Below the pieces are notes generated by a model. It was not told the DNA's origin. It ran no database searches and saw only the letters and a program-made list of their open reading frames with translations. From assembly GCA_938045195.1 (NCBI GenBank), contig CALINC010000055.1, forward strand, positions 1 through 22,877: a stretch of DNA of 22,877 bases. The letters are read 5' to 3'. This stretch comes from an uncultured Treponema sp. Its GTDB lineage: Bacteria; Spirochaetota; Spirochaetia; Treponematales; Treponemataceae. Both the position numbers and the translations under genes were made by a program. Shown here in pieces: positions 7,045 through 14,258 of this stretch. Numbering within the stretch: the first letter of the stretch is position 1; every line of letters starts with the position of its first letter.

Positions 7045-8340
7045 TTATTGTTTATCGCTTAACTTTTCGTCTTTTAATTTTGCAGTAACTTTAGATTGCC
7101 GCACTAAACGGTTTGCCAATAATCGTGAAAGGAAAATACCATAATGCGGATATGACTCAATTAAATTCATAAAATTCATTTTAGGAATTTTTACCAAAGA
7201 ACCCTCGCCTATTGAAACAACGGTCGCAGAGCGTTTATCATTTAATAAAAAAGCCATTTCGCCGATAAAAATATCTGCCGGTGTCAATACAGACATTAAT
7301 TTGTTGTCCACATAAACGGCATATCGTCCGGAACTTATATAGAATAAGTTATTTGAATCTTCATTTTCACGGCAAACTATCTGCATGTGTTTAAATGAGA
7401 GAACTTCTTGTGATTTTAAAATAGCAGGTGTAAGGTTTGCGATATTTTTTTGGTTGGGGACTTCAAAAGAAACTTCATTACCGGCATCATTATAATTTAA
7501 GTTTTTAACTAAACCTTGTGAAAGTTTAATTCCCATTCCGTGCAGTCCTGCTTGAAAATCAGCTTGTAGTCTGGTTTTCCAATCAAACCCTTTTCCCTCG
7601 TCTTTAATTGTTATTTTTGTTCTTTCTTGAGATATGTTATATGTAATGTAAATTTTTTTATTTTTTATTTTCGGGTCTTTTTGTTTTTCGGTAATTAATT
7701 CCAGCATGTGTCTTCCGCTTTTAAGCCAAGCAGTTTTTTCATTATAAGAAATATCGCAATTTCCGTGTTCGACGGCATTTAACAAAAGTTCCATCATTGC
7801 GCTTTGTAACCCTGAACGTTCTTCTTCATTTATATGGTCGGTATTGTAAAGATATGTCCCTATTAAATTGGCATAAAAAATAATTTCAAAAGGATCTGTA
7901 TCACTTACAAAATGCCCTTGCTCTATTTTATTCGGACGTTGGTGCATACTGCGGCTAAAAAGAAAGTGTTGATTTTGGTGTAAAATTTTTACAATTTGAG
8001 CGGCATTTCTTTCAAAATCAGACCTTGTGCAAACAAACAAAAAATTCGGCTCTTTTTTTTGTTCCCATTTTATTTTTTCCGAATTTGTATTTGTAATTGC
8101 AATTATACCTCCGAATAAAAGCCACGGATCTTCTTTTACTATTTTTAAGCAAGCCTCTCCATCAATATTTTTATCACCAAAATCGATTATTTTTATTTCG
8201 GGCATTTCATATTTAAAAAACGAAACGACGCTTTCATAATCTTCAAGTTCGGTAATACTAATATTTTCGGTTTTTACTGCTGCCGTTTTTATAGCTTCAA
8301 TGGTTGTTGTTTTTGTGCTGACAATAGGTACCTTTTTCAT
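7045..8340 (-). CDS. Receiver-like / RsbW-type HATPase / cyclic-nucleotide-binding fusion protein
   Basis: A 431-residue cytoplasmic signalling protein with three parts. Residues about 1-125 resemble a degenerate response-regulator fold (IKIIDFGDKNIDGEACLKI, GGIIAITN). Residues about 150-296 are a GHKL ATPase of the anti-sigma/RsbW kind: N-box ELLLNAVEHGN from 184, G1 box DEGKGFD 247-253, G2 box GLHGMG 265-270. Residues about 313-415 are a CAP-type cNMP-binding domain (LFYISSGRYAVYVDNKLMSVLTP, then GEMAFLLNDKRSATV, very like the GExAxL..RxAT phosphate-binding cassette). There is no histidine kinase dimerisation domain, so it likely binds or phosphorylates a partner such as an anti-anti-sigma factor. 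I start it at 8340 because CGGAG lies 6 nt upstream at 8351-8347; the frame runs open to 8412. It heads the operon with the PHP and acylphosphatase genes. The partner is unknown. Confidence 0.85.
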   Translation of the reverse strand: MKKVPIVSTKTTTIEAIKTAAVKTENISITELEDYESVVSFFKYEMPEIKIIDFGDKNIDGEACLKIVKEDPWLLFGGIIAITNTNSEKIKWEQKKEPNFLFVCTRSDFERNAAQIVKILHQNQHFLFSRSMHQRPNKIEQGHFVSDTDPFEIIFYANLIGTYLYNTDHINEEERSGLQSAMMELLLNAVEHGNCDISYNEKTAWLKSGRHMLELITEKQKDPKIKNKKIYITYNISQERTKITIKDEGKGFDWKTRLQADFQAGLHGMGIKLSQGLVKNLNYNDAGNEVSFEVPNQKNIANLTPAILKSQEVLSFKHMQIVCRENEDSNNLFYISSGRYAVYVDNKLMSVLTPADIFIGEMAFLLNDKRSATVVSIGEGSLVKIPKMNFMNLIESYPHYGIFLSRLLANRLVRQSKVTAKLKDEKLSDKQ

Positions 8341-8355
8341 AAAAATCTCCGAAAA

Positions 8356-8398
8356 GTATAATATGTATTTTATCATAAATTTAAAATACATACTATAC
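8356..8398. promoter_or_regulatory. Long inverted repeat upstream of the cNMP/HATPase gene
   Basis: Two 17-nt arms (8356-8372 and 8382-8398) match in 16 positions as inverted repeats around a 9-nt centre; the inner 11 bp are perfect (TATGTATTTTA / TAAAATACATA). The one mismatch would be a G-U pair in the minus-strand RNA. It ends only 4 nt before the ribosome site of the gene starting at 8340, so it could be an operator or a leader hairpin. Confidence 0.6.
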
Positions 8399-8661
8399 CC
8401 CGCGTAAATCATTTTTTATTTAAACTAAGTAATAAGCTCGGAGGATTCACGAGACGGCGAAACATAATACCGTGGTTCAAGATATTTTTAAGACACCTTC
8501 ATTTAGTTCGACATAGAATTTTTTCCTATGCTTTTATACCCGCAAATGATTCTTGTAATGCCGTATTTCCGCTCGAAGTCTATTGTACCATATTTATGTT
8601 TTTTTATACTATTCTCCGCACAGAAATTTTGATAATAAAGAATCTGTGATGCAGACCATAA
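8399..8661. other. Non-coding spacer between clpB and the cNMP/HATPase operon
   Basis: Together with the inverted repeat and ribosome site this makes about 320 nt without a gene. One plus-strand frame stays open for roughly 95 codons (about 8362-8650) but has no usable start or ribosome site and no recognisable protein. No convincing clpB terminator is visible after its stop at 8662. On the minus strand GGTACAATAG near 8590 could hold a -10 box, with no good -35. Nothing else seen. Confidence 0.5.
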
Positions 8662-11256
8662 TTATAGCTTTTTAAACACCAATCCCGCTTTCCCTGTATC
8701 AACCGTAATCGTAGAGCCTTCAGGGAATTTACCTTCGAGAACTTCTCTTGCAAGTTTATTTTCAAGCTCGGCTTGAATTGCCCGTTTTAAGGGTCGGGCT
8801 CCGTACATAGGGTCAAAACCGATATCAGCAAGCAGGTCTTTTGCAGCGTCCGAAACTTTTAAGGTTAGACGGCGGGCTTGTAAACGGGCAGCAACCGACT
8901 CAAGCTGAATTTCTACAATTTTACGGATATGTTCTTTTTCAAGCCGATTGAATGTTAAAATCTCATCAATGCGGTTTAAGAATTCCGGCTTAAAATTATT
9001 ATGGAGAATTTCGGAAATTTGCGGTTTTATGCTCTGCATATCTTTTGCACCAAGAATAAATTCCGACCCGATGTTGCTCGTCATAATGATAATCGTATTT
9101 TTAAAATCGATTATTCTGCCTTGCCCATCAGTGAGCCGCCCATCATCTAAAATCTGCAAAAAAACATTGAATACATCTTGATGTGCTTTTTCAATTTCGT
9201 CAAATAAGACGACACTATAGGGGCGGCGGCGGACGGCTTCCGTGAGTTGCCCGCCCTCATCGTAACCGACATAGCCGGGCGGAGCACCGATTAAACGGCT
9301 TACGGAATGTTTTTCCATATACTCGCTCATATCGATTCTCGTCAAGGCCTTTTCGTCATTGAATAAAAAGTCTGCAAGCGTGCGGGCAAGCTCCGTTTTG
9401 CCGACACCGGTAGGACCAATGCACAAAAAGCTGCCCAAGGGACGATTTATATCGGAAAGACCTGCCCGATTTCTTCTGATTGCATCGGAAACAACACGGA
9501 CTGCTTCGTCTTGCCCGACAACCCGTTTTTGCAGTACTTTTTCAAGGTCTAAGTATTTTTGCATTTCGCTTGCCATCATCTTTGCAACGGGAATGCCCGT
9601 CCACATCGAAACTATTTTTGCAATGTCTTCTTCCGAAACTTCTTCGCGTAAAAGTTGACCGGCCGTGCCGTTTTTTGCATCATCCGCTTTTTTTTCAAGC
9701 TCGGCAGTAACTGCGGCAATCTTTTTTTCAAGTTCCGGGATCTTCCCGTATTTTAATTCGGCAGCTTTGTTTAAGTTGCCCTCGCGGCTGTACCGTGTTT
9801 CTTCGTTACGTAGCTGCTCCAGTTCTTTTTTGTATTCGCGGGACTCATCAATGCGTTTTTTTTCATTTTGCCATTGTGCATGCATCGCATTCCGTTTTTC
9901 GCTCAACTCTGCCAATTCTTCTTCAACTTTTTTGAGCCGCTCTTTGGAAGCCTCATCGCTTTCTTTCCCGATAGAAACTTTTTCGATATTAAGCTGCAAG
10001 ATTTTCCTTTCTACTTGATCAAGCTCCACCGGCTGGCTTTCAATTTCCATTTTGAGGCGGCTCGCGGCTTCGTCTACCAAGTCGATTGCCTTGTCGGGCA
10101 AAAAGCGGGTCGTAATATAGCGGTTTGAAAACACCGCTGCTGCGATTAATGCTTCATCCCTGATTCTTACTCCGTGGTGAACTTCGTACTTTTCCTGTAA
10201 GCCGCGCAAAATTGCAATGGTGTCTTCAACGGTCGGTTCGGGACAATACACTTGCTGAAAGCGGCGTTCAAGGGCGGCATCTTTTTCTATGTATTTGCGG
10301 TATTCGTTGAGTGTAGTCGCTCCGATTGCGCGAAGTTCGCCGCGTGCTAAAGCGGGTTTTAACAAATTGGATGCATCCATTGAACCCTCGCTCGCACCTG
10401 CCCCGACGAGTGTATGAAGTTCATCAATAAAGAGAATAATTTTACCTTCAGATTTTTGCACTTCGGAAATAACGGCTTTTAGCCGCTCTTCAAATTCACC
10501 GCGGAATTTTGCACCGGCAACCAAAGATCCTAAGTCTAGCGACAAAAGCCGCTTGCCTTTTAAGCTGTCAGGAACATCGCCTGAAACAATCCGGCGGGCT
10601 AAGCCTTCGACGATAGCTGTTTTTCCAACGCCGGGTTCTCCGATTAAAACAGGGTTATTTTTTGTCCTGCGGGAAAGCACTTGCATAACCCGCCTTATTT
10701 CTTCATCCCGCCCGATGACGGGGTCTATTTTTTCTTGCCGAGCTAGCTGCGTTAAATCTCGGCAAAATTTTTCCAAACTTTGAAAGGTCGATTCGGGATT
10801 TTCGCTCGTAACACGGCTATTGCCGCGAATTTCTTTTAAGGCAGAAAGAACGGTTTTTAAGGTTACCCCTCTGGAACGCAAAAGTTCTCCTGCAGCATCG
10901 TTAGATTCGGTTAATGCTAAAAGAAAATGCTCGGTAGAAACATAATCGTCTTTTAACTTTTGCGCATACCCTTCCGCATGAGCAAGCAATTTTGCCAATA
11001 GCGGCGACATATATGTTTGTGCAGACTGTCCCGTAACACGGGGTTTTTTATCGAGAAGCGAATCAAGCTCGTCCAAAAGGCTCTCAGGCTTCACGCCGAT
11101 TTTTTCAACAATAGGAGGCACAATGCCGTCTTCTTGTTCAAGGAGTACATATAAGAGGTGTTCACTTTCAATTTGACTGTGGTCGTCCCTCTGTGCAATC
11201 GAAGAAGCCTCTTGAAGGGCTTCAGCCGCTTTGACGGTGTATTTTTCCATATTCAT
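8662..11256 (-). CDS. clpB: ATP-dependent chaperone ClpB
   Basis: Hexameric Hsp100 disaggregase that works with DnaK to rescue aggregated proteins. Counting from the Met at 11250 (862 residues, the normal length): Clp N-domain repeats 1-145; first AAA+ module with Walker A GEPGVGKT 204-211, Walker B LFIDE 273-277 and GAGASEGSMDASN; coiled-coil middle domain about 400-525, which marks ClpB against ClpA/C; second AAA+ module with Walker A GPTGVGKT 612-619 and Walker B LFDE 682-685, then the MYGARPLKRAIQ C-terminal motif. There is no ClpP-binding tripeptide loop that I can recognise. Two ATGs are possible, 11256 (MNMEKY) and 11250 (MEKY); neither has a ribosome site. The frame stays open to 11286 but that is promoter sequence. 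No CIRCE element is present. It is monocistronic. Confidence 0.96.
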   Translation of the reverse strand: MNMEKYTVKAAEALQEASSIAQRDDHSQIESEHLLYVLLEQEDGIVPPIVEKIGVKPESLLDELDSLLDKKPRVTGQSAQTYMSPLLAKLLAHAEGYAQKLKDDYVSTEHFLLALTESNDAAGELLRSRGVTLKTVLSALKEIRGNSRVTSENPESTFQSLEKFCRDLTQLARQEKIDPVIGRDEEIRRVMQVLSRRTKNNPVLIGEPGVGKTAIVEGLARRIVSGDVPDSLKGKRLLSLDLGSLVAGAKFRGEFEERLKAVISEVQKSEGKIILFIDELHTLVGAGASEGSMDASNLLKPALARGELRAIGATTLNEYRKYIEKDAALERRFQQVYCPEPTVEDTIAILRGLQEKYEVHHGVRIRDEALIAAAVFSNRYITTRFLPDKAIDLVDEAASRLKMEIESQPVELDQVERKILQLNIEKVSIGKESDEASKERLKKVEEELAELSEKRNAMHAQWQNEKKRIDESREYKKELEQLRNEETRYSREGNLNKAAELKYGKIPELEKKIAAVTAELEKKADDAKNGTAGQLLREEVSEEDIAKIVSMWTGIPVAKMMASEMQKYLDLEKVLQKRVVGQDEAVRVVSDAIRRNRAGLSDINRPLGSFLCIGPTGVGKTELARTLADFLFNDEKALTRIDMSEYMEKHSVSRLIGAPPGYVGYDEGGQLTEAVRRRPYSVVLFDEIEKAHQDVFNVFLQILDDGRLTDGQGRIIDFKNTIIIMTSNIGSEFILGAKDMQSIKPQISEILHNNFKPEFLNRIDEILTFNRLEKEHIRKIVEIQLESVAARLQARRLTLKVSDAAKDLLADIGFDPMYGARPLKRAIQAELENKLAREVLEGKFPEGSTITVDTGKAGLVFKKL

Positions 11257-11265
11257 AACATAAAT

Positions 11266-11294
11266 AATGTAATAAAAAATTTGCAAAAAAGCAA
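11266..11294 (-). promoter_or_regulatory. Candidate clpB promoter giving a nearly leaderless mRNA
   Basis: On the minus strand TTGCTT (11294-11289), 17 nt, TACATT (11271-11266). The first ATG begins 9 nt after the -10 box, so transcripts would start within a few nucleotides of the start codon, in keeping with the absence of a ribosome site. Confidence 0.45.
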
Positions 11295-11473
11295 TAACAA
11301 TTTTTTAAGATTCAAGAGCAGGGATTGATGATCTCTATAAGGTTACATTATACCCGTTATATACAATCCCGTTTTAATCTCGTTAGACTTATTATACTTG
11401 GGTTAGATTTTTATGTGAGATACCGCTTTTTCCTCTAAATTTAAGATGATAAAATACATACTATTTGATGTTT

Positions 11474-11506
11474 ATAGCTTTTTTATTCGTGCGGAGGGTT
11501 TAATAC
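11474..11506 (-). repeat. Dispersed repeat, copy A (inverted relative to copy at 17991-18020)
   Basis: Thirty bases agree with the reverse complement of 17991-18020, apart from three extra T in the T-run. The shared core is TTCGTGCGGAGGGTTTAA. It is GC-richer than its surroundings. I do not recognise the family; it may be the end of a lost insertion element or MITE. Confidence 0.75.
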
Positions 11507-11525
11507 CCCGGTGCTCTTCACCGGG
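11507..11525. terminator. GC-rich hairpin, possible terminator
   Basis: CCCGGTG-CTCTT-CACCGGG, a perfect 7-bp stem with a 5-nt loop, followed on the plus strand by TTTGTTG, which is a poor T-run. It adjoins repeat copy A and may belong to that element and not to a gene. Confidence 0.35.
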
Positions 11526-11626
11526 TTTGTTGATTTGTAGTACGGTTGTCCTCATGTCGATTATAAAACCCGATTGTATTTTTGTTTGTCTTTTGTTATA
11601 TTACTTACCGTGAAATATGCGGCGTT

Positions 11627-11642
11627 TATTTACATGTAAATA
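11627..11642. promoter_or_regulatory. 16-bp perfect palindrome upstream of murJ
   Basis: TATTTACATGTAAATA is its own reverse complement, and flanking GCG / CGC extends the symmetry to about 26 bp (11622-11647) with two G-U-type positions. It ends about 43 nt before the murJ ATG. It could be a regulator site or an RNA hairpin; no regulator is identified. Confidence 0.4.
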
Positions 11643-11689
11643 GGCGCAACCTTAAAAATATCGAATAATACTTTCACAAATTTAATGCT

Positions 11690-13324
11690 ATGCCGGAAAA
11701 AATAAAAAATAATGATAACTCAGACAGACATCTTGTAAAAAACAGCTCCAAACTTTCTCTTTTGGTTTTTGCTTCACGTATTTTAGGGCTTATACGGCAA
11801 ATGACAATGTCGGCTTTTTTGGGAACAGAAGCTTTGGGCGATGCTTTTACAACCGCCTTTATGCTGCCTAATTTATTTAGGAGACTATTTGCGGAAAACA
11901 GTATAACGGTGGCGTTTATTCCTACATTTAATGCATATCTTGAAAGATATAATTCGGCAGAAGATAAAGCGGCAGCAAGAAAAGAAATTACCGATTTTTT
12001 AAATTCTATTTTTACGCTTGTAAGTTTTGCGACGGTTTGTATTGTTATGTTGGGAATTGTTTTTGCCCCCGTTATCATAAAAGTTTTTTTTAGAGATATT
12101 GCCGATTATAACTCCGCAGTTTTTTTAACACGGATTATGTTTCCGTATTTACTGCTAATTTCAATCGCTGCATTTTTTCAAGGAATTTTAAACGGAGTTA
12201 AAATTTTTACCCCGTCAGGCTTTACTCCGATTTTGTTTAATATTTCGGTTATTGCCTGTACATATATTTTTGCAAAACCTTTTGGAGACCCTGCAACGGC
12301 AATGGCGTACGGTGTTTTGGCGGGAGGCTTTGCGCAAGCTGTTTTTCAGCTTCCTTTTGTATTAAAAACAAATTTCAATTTTACATTTATAAATTTAAAA
12401 AAAACTTTAGAAAATAAAGGCACAAAAAAAGTATTGCGTTTAATCGGTCCGACAATAATAGGAGTTGCCGCTTACCAAATAAATGATATCGTTTCAACTT
12501 CATTTGCGGCATCGGCAGGTGTTGGAGTTCCTATTGCACTGCAATATTCTCTTAGAATACAGGAATTGCTTTTGGGTGTTTTTGCAGTTTCAATTGGGAC
12601 GGTAATTTTACCCGATCTTTCGAGGCTTGCGGAAAGAAAAAAGTGGAATGATTTTCAAGAAATTCTGCTTCAGTCAATAAAAATAATCGCACTTATTACA
12701 ATTCCTGCAACTTTTTTTTCGTTATGCAATGGGGAACATATTATTACGCTCATTTATAAAAGCCGAAAATTTGATGATAACTCAGTTGCTTTAACATTCG
12801 GGATATTCAAATTTCATATTGCAGGTTTGTTTGCTATTGCCGTAAATAGAATTATAGCCCCTGCATTTTATGCTCAAGGAAATTCAAAAACACCTATGCT
12901 TGCAGGGGTAATTTGCGTTGCCGTAGACATTATCTTGGTTATTATTCTGCGTATACCTATGAAAGGAGCAGGAATAGCACTGGCATTAACAATTGCAAGT
13001 TTTGTAAACACGATAATTCTTTTTATATTTTTACGGCATAATAAAAATATAAATATCTTTAAATTGATTTTTCCTGCGATAAAATTCATATTGAAAGTAT
13101 TTCTATTTTCGATTATTGCTTCAATACCGCTTTATTTTTTTAATGAAAAAATTTATGCACCGTTTGCGCGGTTCGGGAGATTTATAGGACAGGGAATTCC
13201 GCTGCTTATTTCTTTTATTATTTTTTCTGCAGCAGGTTCGGCTCTTTTAATTCTAACAAAAGATAAAATGACAAGTGTAATCCTAAAACGCATAATAAAA
13301 ATAAAAAAACATCAGCAAAAATGA
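11690..13324 (+). CDS. murJ: Lipid II flippase MurJ (MviN family)
   Basis: Moves lipid II, the peptidoglycan precursor, across the inner membrane. The 544 residues are almost wholly hydrophobic, in keeping with the 14-helix MOP-type exporter fold. Diagnostic stretches: SRILGLIRQMTMSAFLG and DAFTTAFMLPNLFRRLFAENS near the N-terminus, FPYLLLISIAAFFQGILNG, and RIIAPAFYAQGNSKTP in the second half. Basic residues near the N-terminus and in the central cavity are typical. Length is normal (about 510-540). The ATG at 11690 has no clear ribosome site; no better in-frame start is visible, as homology begins only about 20 residues in. The stop is followed within 80 nt by the next gene, which has its own promoter. 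Confidence 0.94.
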   Translation: MPEKIKNNDNSDRHLVKNSSKLSLLVFASRILGLIRQMTMSAFLGTEALGDAFTTAFMLPNLFRRLFAENSITVAFIPTFNAYLERYNSAEDKAAARKEITDFLNSIFTLVSFATVCIVMLGIVFAPVIIKVFFRDIADYNSAVFLTRIMFPYLLLISIAAFFQGILNGVKIFTPSGFTPILFNISVIACTYIFAKPFGDPATAMAYGVLAGGFAQAVFQLPFVLKTNFNFTFINLKKTLENKGTKKVLRLIGPTIIGVAAYQINDIVSTSFAASAGVGVPIALQYSLRIQELLLGVFAVSIGTVILPDLSRLAERKKWNDFQEILLQSIKIIALITIPATFFSLCNGEHIITLIYKSRKFDDNSVALTFGIFKFHIAGLFAIAVNRIIAPAFYAQGNSKTPMLAGVICVAVDIILVIILRIPMKGAGIALALTIASFVNTIILFIFLRHNKNINIFKLIFPAIKFILKVFLFSIIASIPLYFFNEKIYAPFARFGRFIGQGIPLLISFIIFSAAGSALLILTKDKMTSVILKRIIKIKKHQQK

Positions 13325-13366
13325 ATATCTAAAAATACGGCAAATATTTTTTCATATAATAATATG

Positions 13367-13395
13367 TTGACTGGAATTAAATAATCGTATATACT
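13367..13395 (+). promoter_or_regulatory. Promoter placed for a leaderless transcript
   Basis: TTGACT (13367-13372), 17 nt, TATACT (13390-13395). The ATG at 13403 starts 8 nt after the last -10 base, just where transcription should begin. No ribosome site exists between them. Confidence 0.7.
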
Positions 13396-13402
13396 TTTAC
13401 GC

Positions 13403-14026
13403 ATGCGTAAGAAGATAAGTATGTGTCTATTTTTAATATGTATGCTTCCGCTTTTTGCAATTGATATTGTTCCCTATTGGAATTTCGGAGATATTAAAAT
13501 AGGAGTCGGTGTAAAAAAAAGTACTCCTAAAGCTGTAATGAATTTAAATTTAGCAGCTTTTACATTTTATTTTCCTGATTATGATACAGGAATTAATTTT
13601 TCTCTTAACCCTTTTTATATTGATCTTAAAATATATCCTACATCCGGTACTATTTCAAACGCTGATATATATGTAATGTCGCTGTTAAATGCAGAATTAG
13701 CTTACAATCCTTTATATAAAAAATCAAATATATTTGCCTTAAATTTTTTTGTCAGTACACATTGCATAGACTTTGCAGCTATTTCACGGTTTCAAATAAA
13801 CGCAGGTTTAGAATTTGCAATTACATTGGAGTCGTCTTTATTTAAAGGTAAAAAATATCCGCTTAAATCGAAACTTCTAAGTATTCGTTCAGGATTGAAA
13901 TATACCGAAAGGCAGCCTTTATTTTTTTGTGATATTGGAATTGCTTTGGAATCATTTTTATTCATATTTCAGAATCAATATAACGATGCCTTAAAACAAA
14001 AAAACGACAAAAGAAATCCTTATTAG
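13403..14026 (+). CDS. Exported protein of unknown function
   Basis: I do not recognise this 207-residue protein. It opens with a typical signal peptide (MRKKISMCLFLICMLPLFA, cleavage probably after residue 19 or 20) with no lipobox Cys, so the mature form should be periplasmic or in the outer membrane. The body alternates hydrophobic and polar residues in short runs (AVMNLNLAAFTFYFPDYDTG, FSLNPFYIDLKIYP, ALNFFVSTH, RFQINAGLEFAITLES), which suggests a small beta-barrel or beta-sandwich. It ends in a basic, polar tail and not in the aromatic residue usual for porins. A strong promoter ends 7 nt before the ATG, which implies a leaderless mRNA. It is likely a Treponema-specific family. Confidence 0.75.
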   Translation: MRKKISMCLFLICMLPLFAIDIVPYWNFGDIKIGVGVKKSTPKAVMNLNLAAFTFYFPDYDTGINFSLNPFYIDLKIYPTSGTISNADIYVMSLLNAELAYNPLYKKSNIFALNFFVSTHCIDFAAISRFQINAGLEFAITLESSLFKGKKYPLKSKLLSIRSGLKYTERQPLFFCDIGIALESFLFIFQNQYNDALKQKNDKRNPY

Positions 14027-14203
14027 ACGAAAGAACAGTTCCATTTCATCAAAATAAGCTTTCCGATTAAAATAAACAACCGGAAAAGTTTTTCAAATTT
14101 TGAACATTGCTTATTTTATAAAAAAGCTGCTAAGATTTCACTGTTGAGAGTTTGAATATCTTGAGACAAATTATCCTAAACATGCTCAAGCGGTTAAAGA
14201 AGT

Positions 14204-14243
14204 AAAACCCTCCTTGCAGGAAATATCCGTAAGGCGGGTTTTT
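14204..14243. terminator. Terminator between the convergent unknown gene and RNase Y gene
   Basis: AAAACCC at 14204-14210 pairs with GGGTTTT at 14236-14242, and the inner CCTT/AAGG pairs too, with one mismatch and one G-U. It has T5 on the plus side and U4 on the minus side. It lies 15 nt past the rny stop; 14027-14203 holds nothing else I can identify. Confidence 0.65.
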
Positions 14244-14258
14244 ACAGCAATTTTAAAC

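Larger units (their letters stand above)
11295..11689. other. Divergent clpB-murJ intergenic region with repeat and hairpins
   Basis: About 400 nt with no convincing gene. It holds a copy of a dispersed repeat (11474-11506), a GC-rich hairpin (11507-11525) and a 16-bp palindrome near murJ (11627-11642). A 27-codon minus-strand reading frame (11555-11472) crosses the first two but has no ribosome site. The 15 bases at 11450-11464 also occur in the right arm of the palindrome at 8382-8396; in AT-rich DNA of this length one such match is expected by chance. Confidence 0.6.

Noticed and set aside
8362..8650. Plus-strand frame open for about 95 codons in the spacer beside clpB
   Set aside because: There is no start codon near its beginning, no ribosome site, and the translation does not resemble any family I know.
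9665..10018. Plus-strand open frame rich in Ser and Phe
   Set aside because: It is antisense to the coiled-coil middle domain of ClpB, where Lys/Glu-rich codons read as Ser/Phe on the other strand.
11450..11464. 15-nt match to the right arm of the palindrome at 8382-8396
   Set aside because: In AT-rich DNA of this length about one 15-nt repeat pair is expected by chance, so a shared operator is not supported.
11472..11555. 27-codon minus-strand frame beginning MRTTVLQINK through the repeat and hairpin
   Set aside because: There is no ribosome site and the frame consists mostly of the dispersed repeat; it is better described as a repeat.
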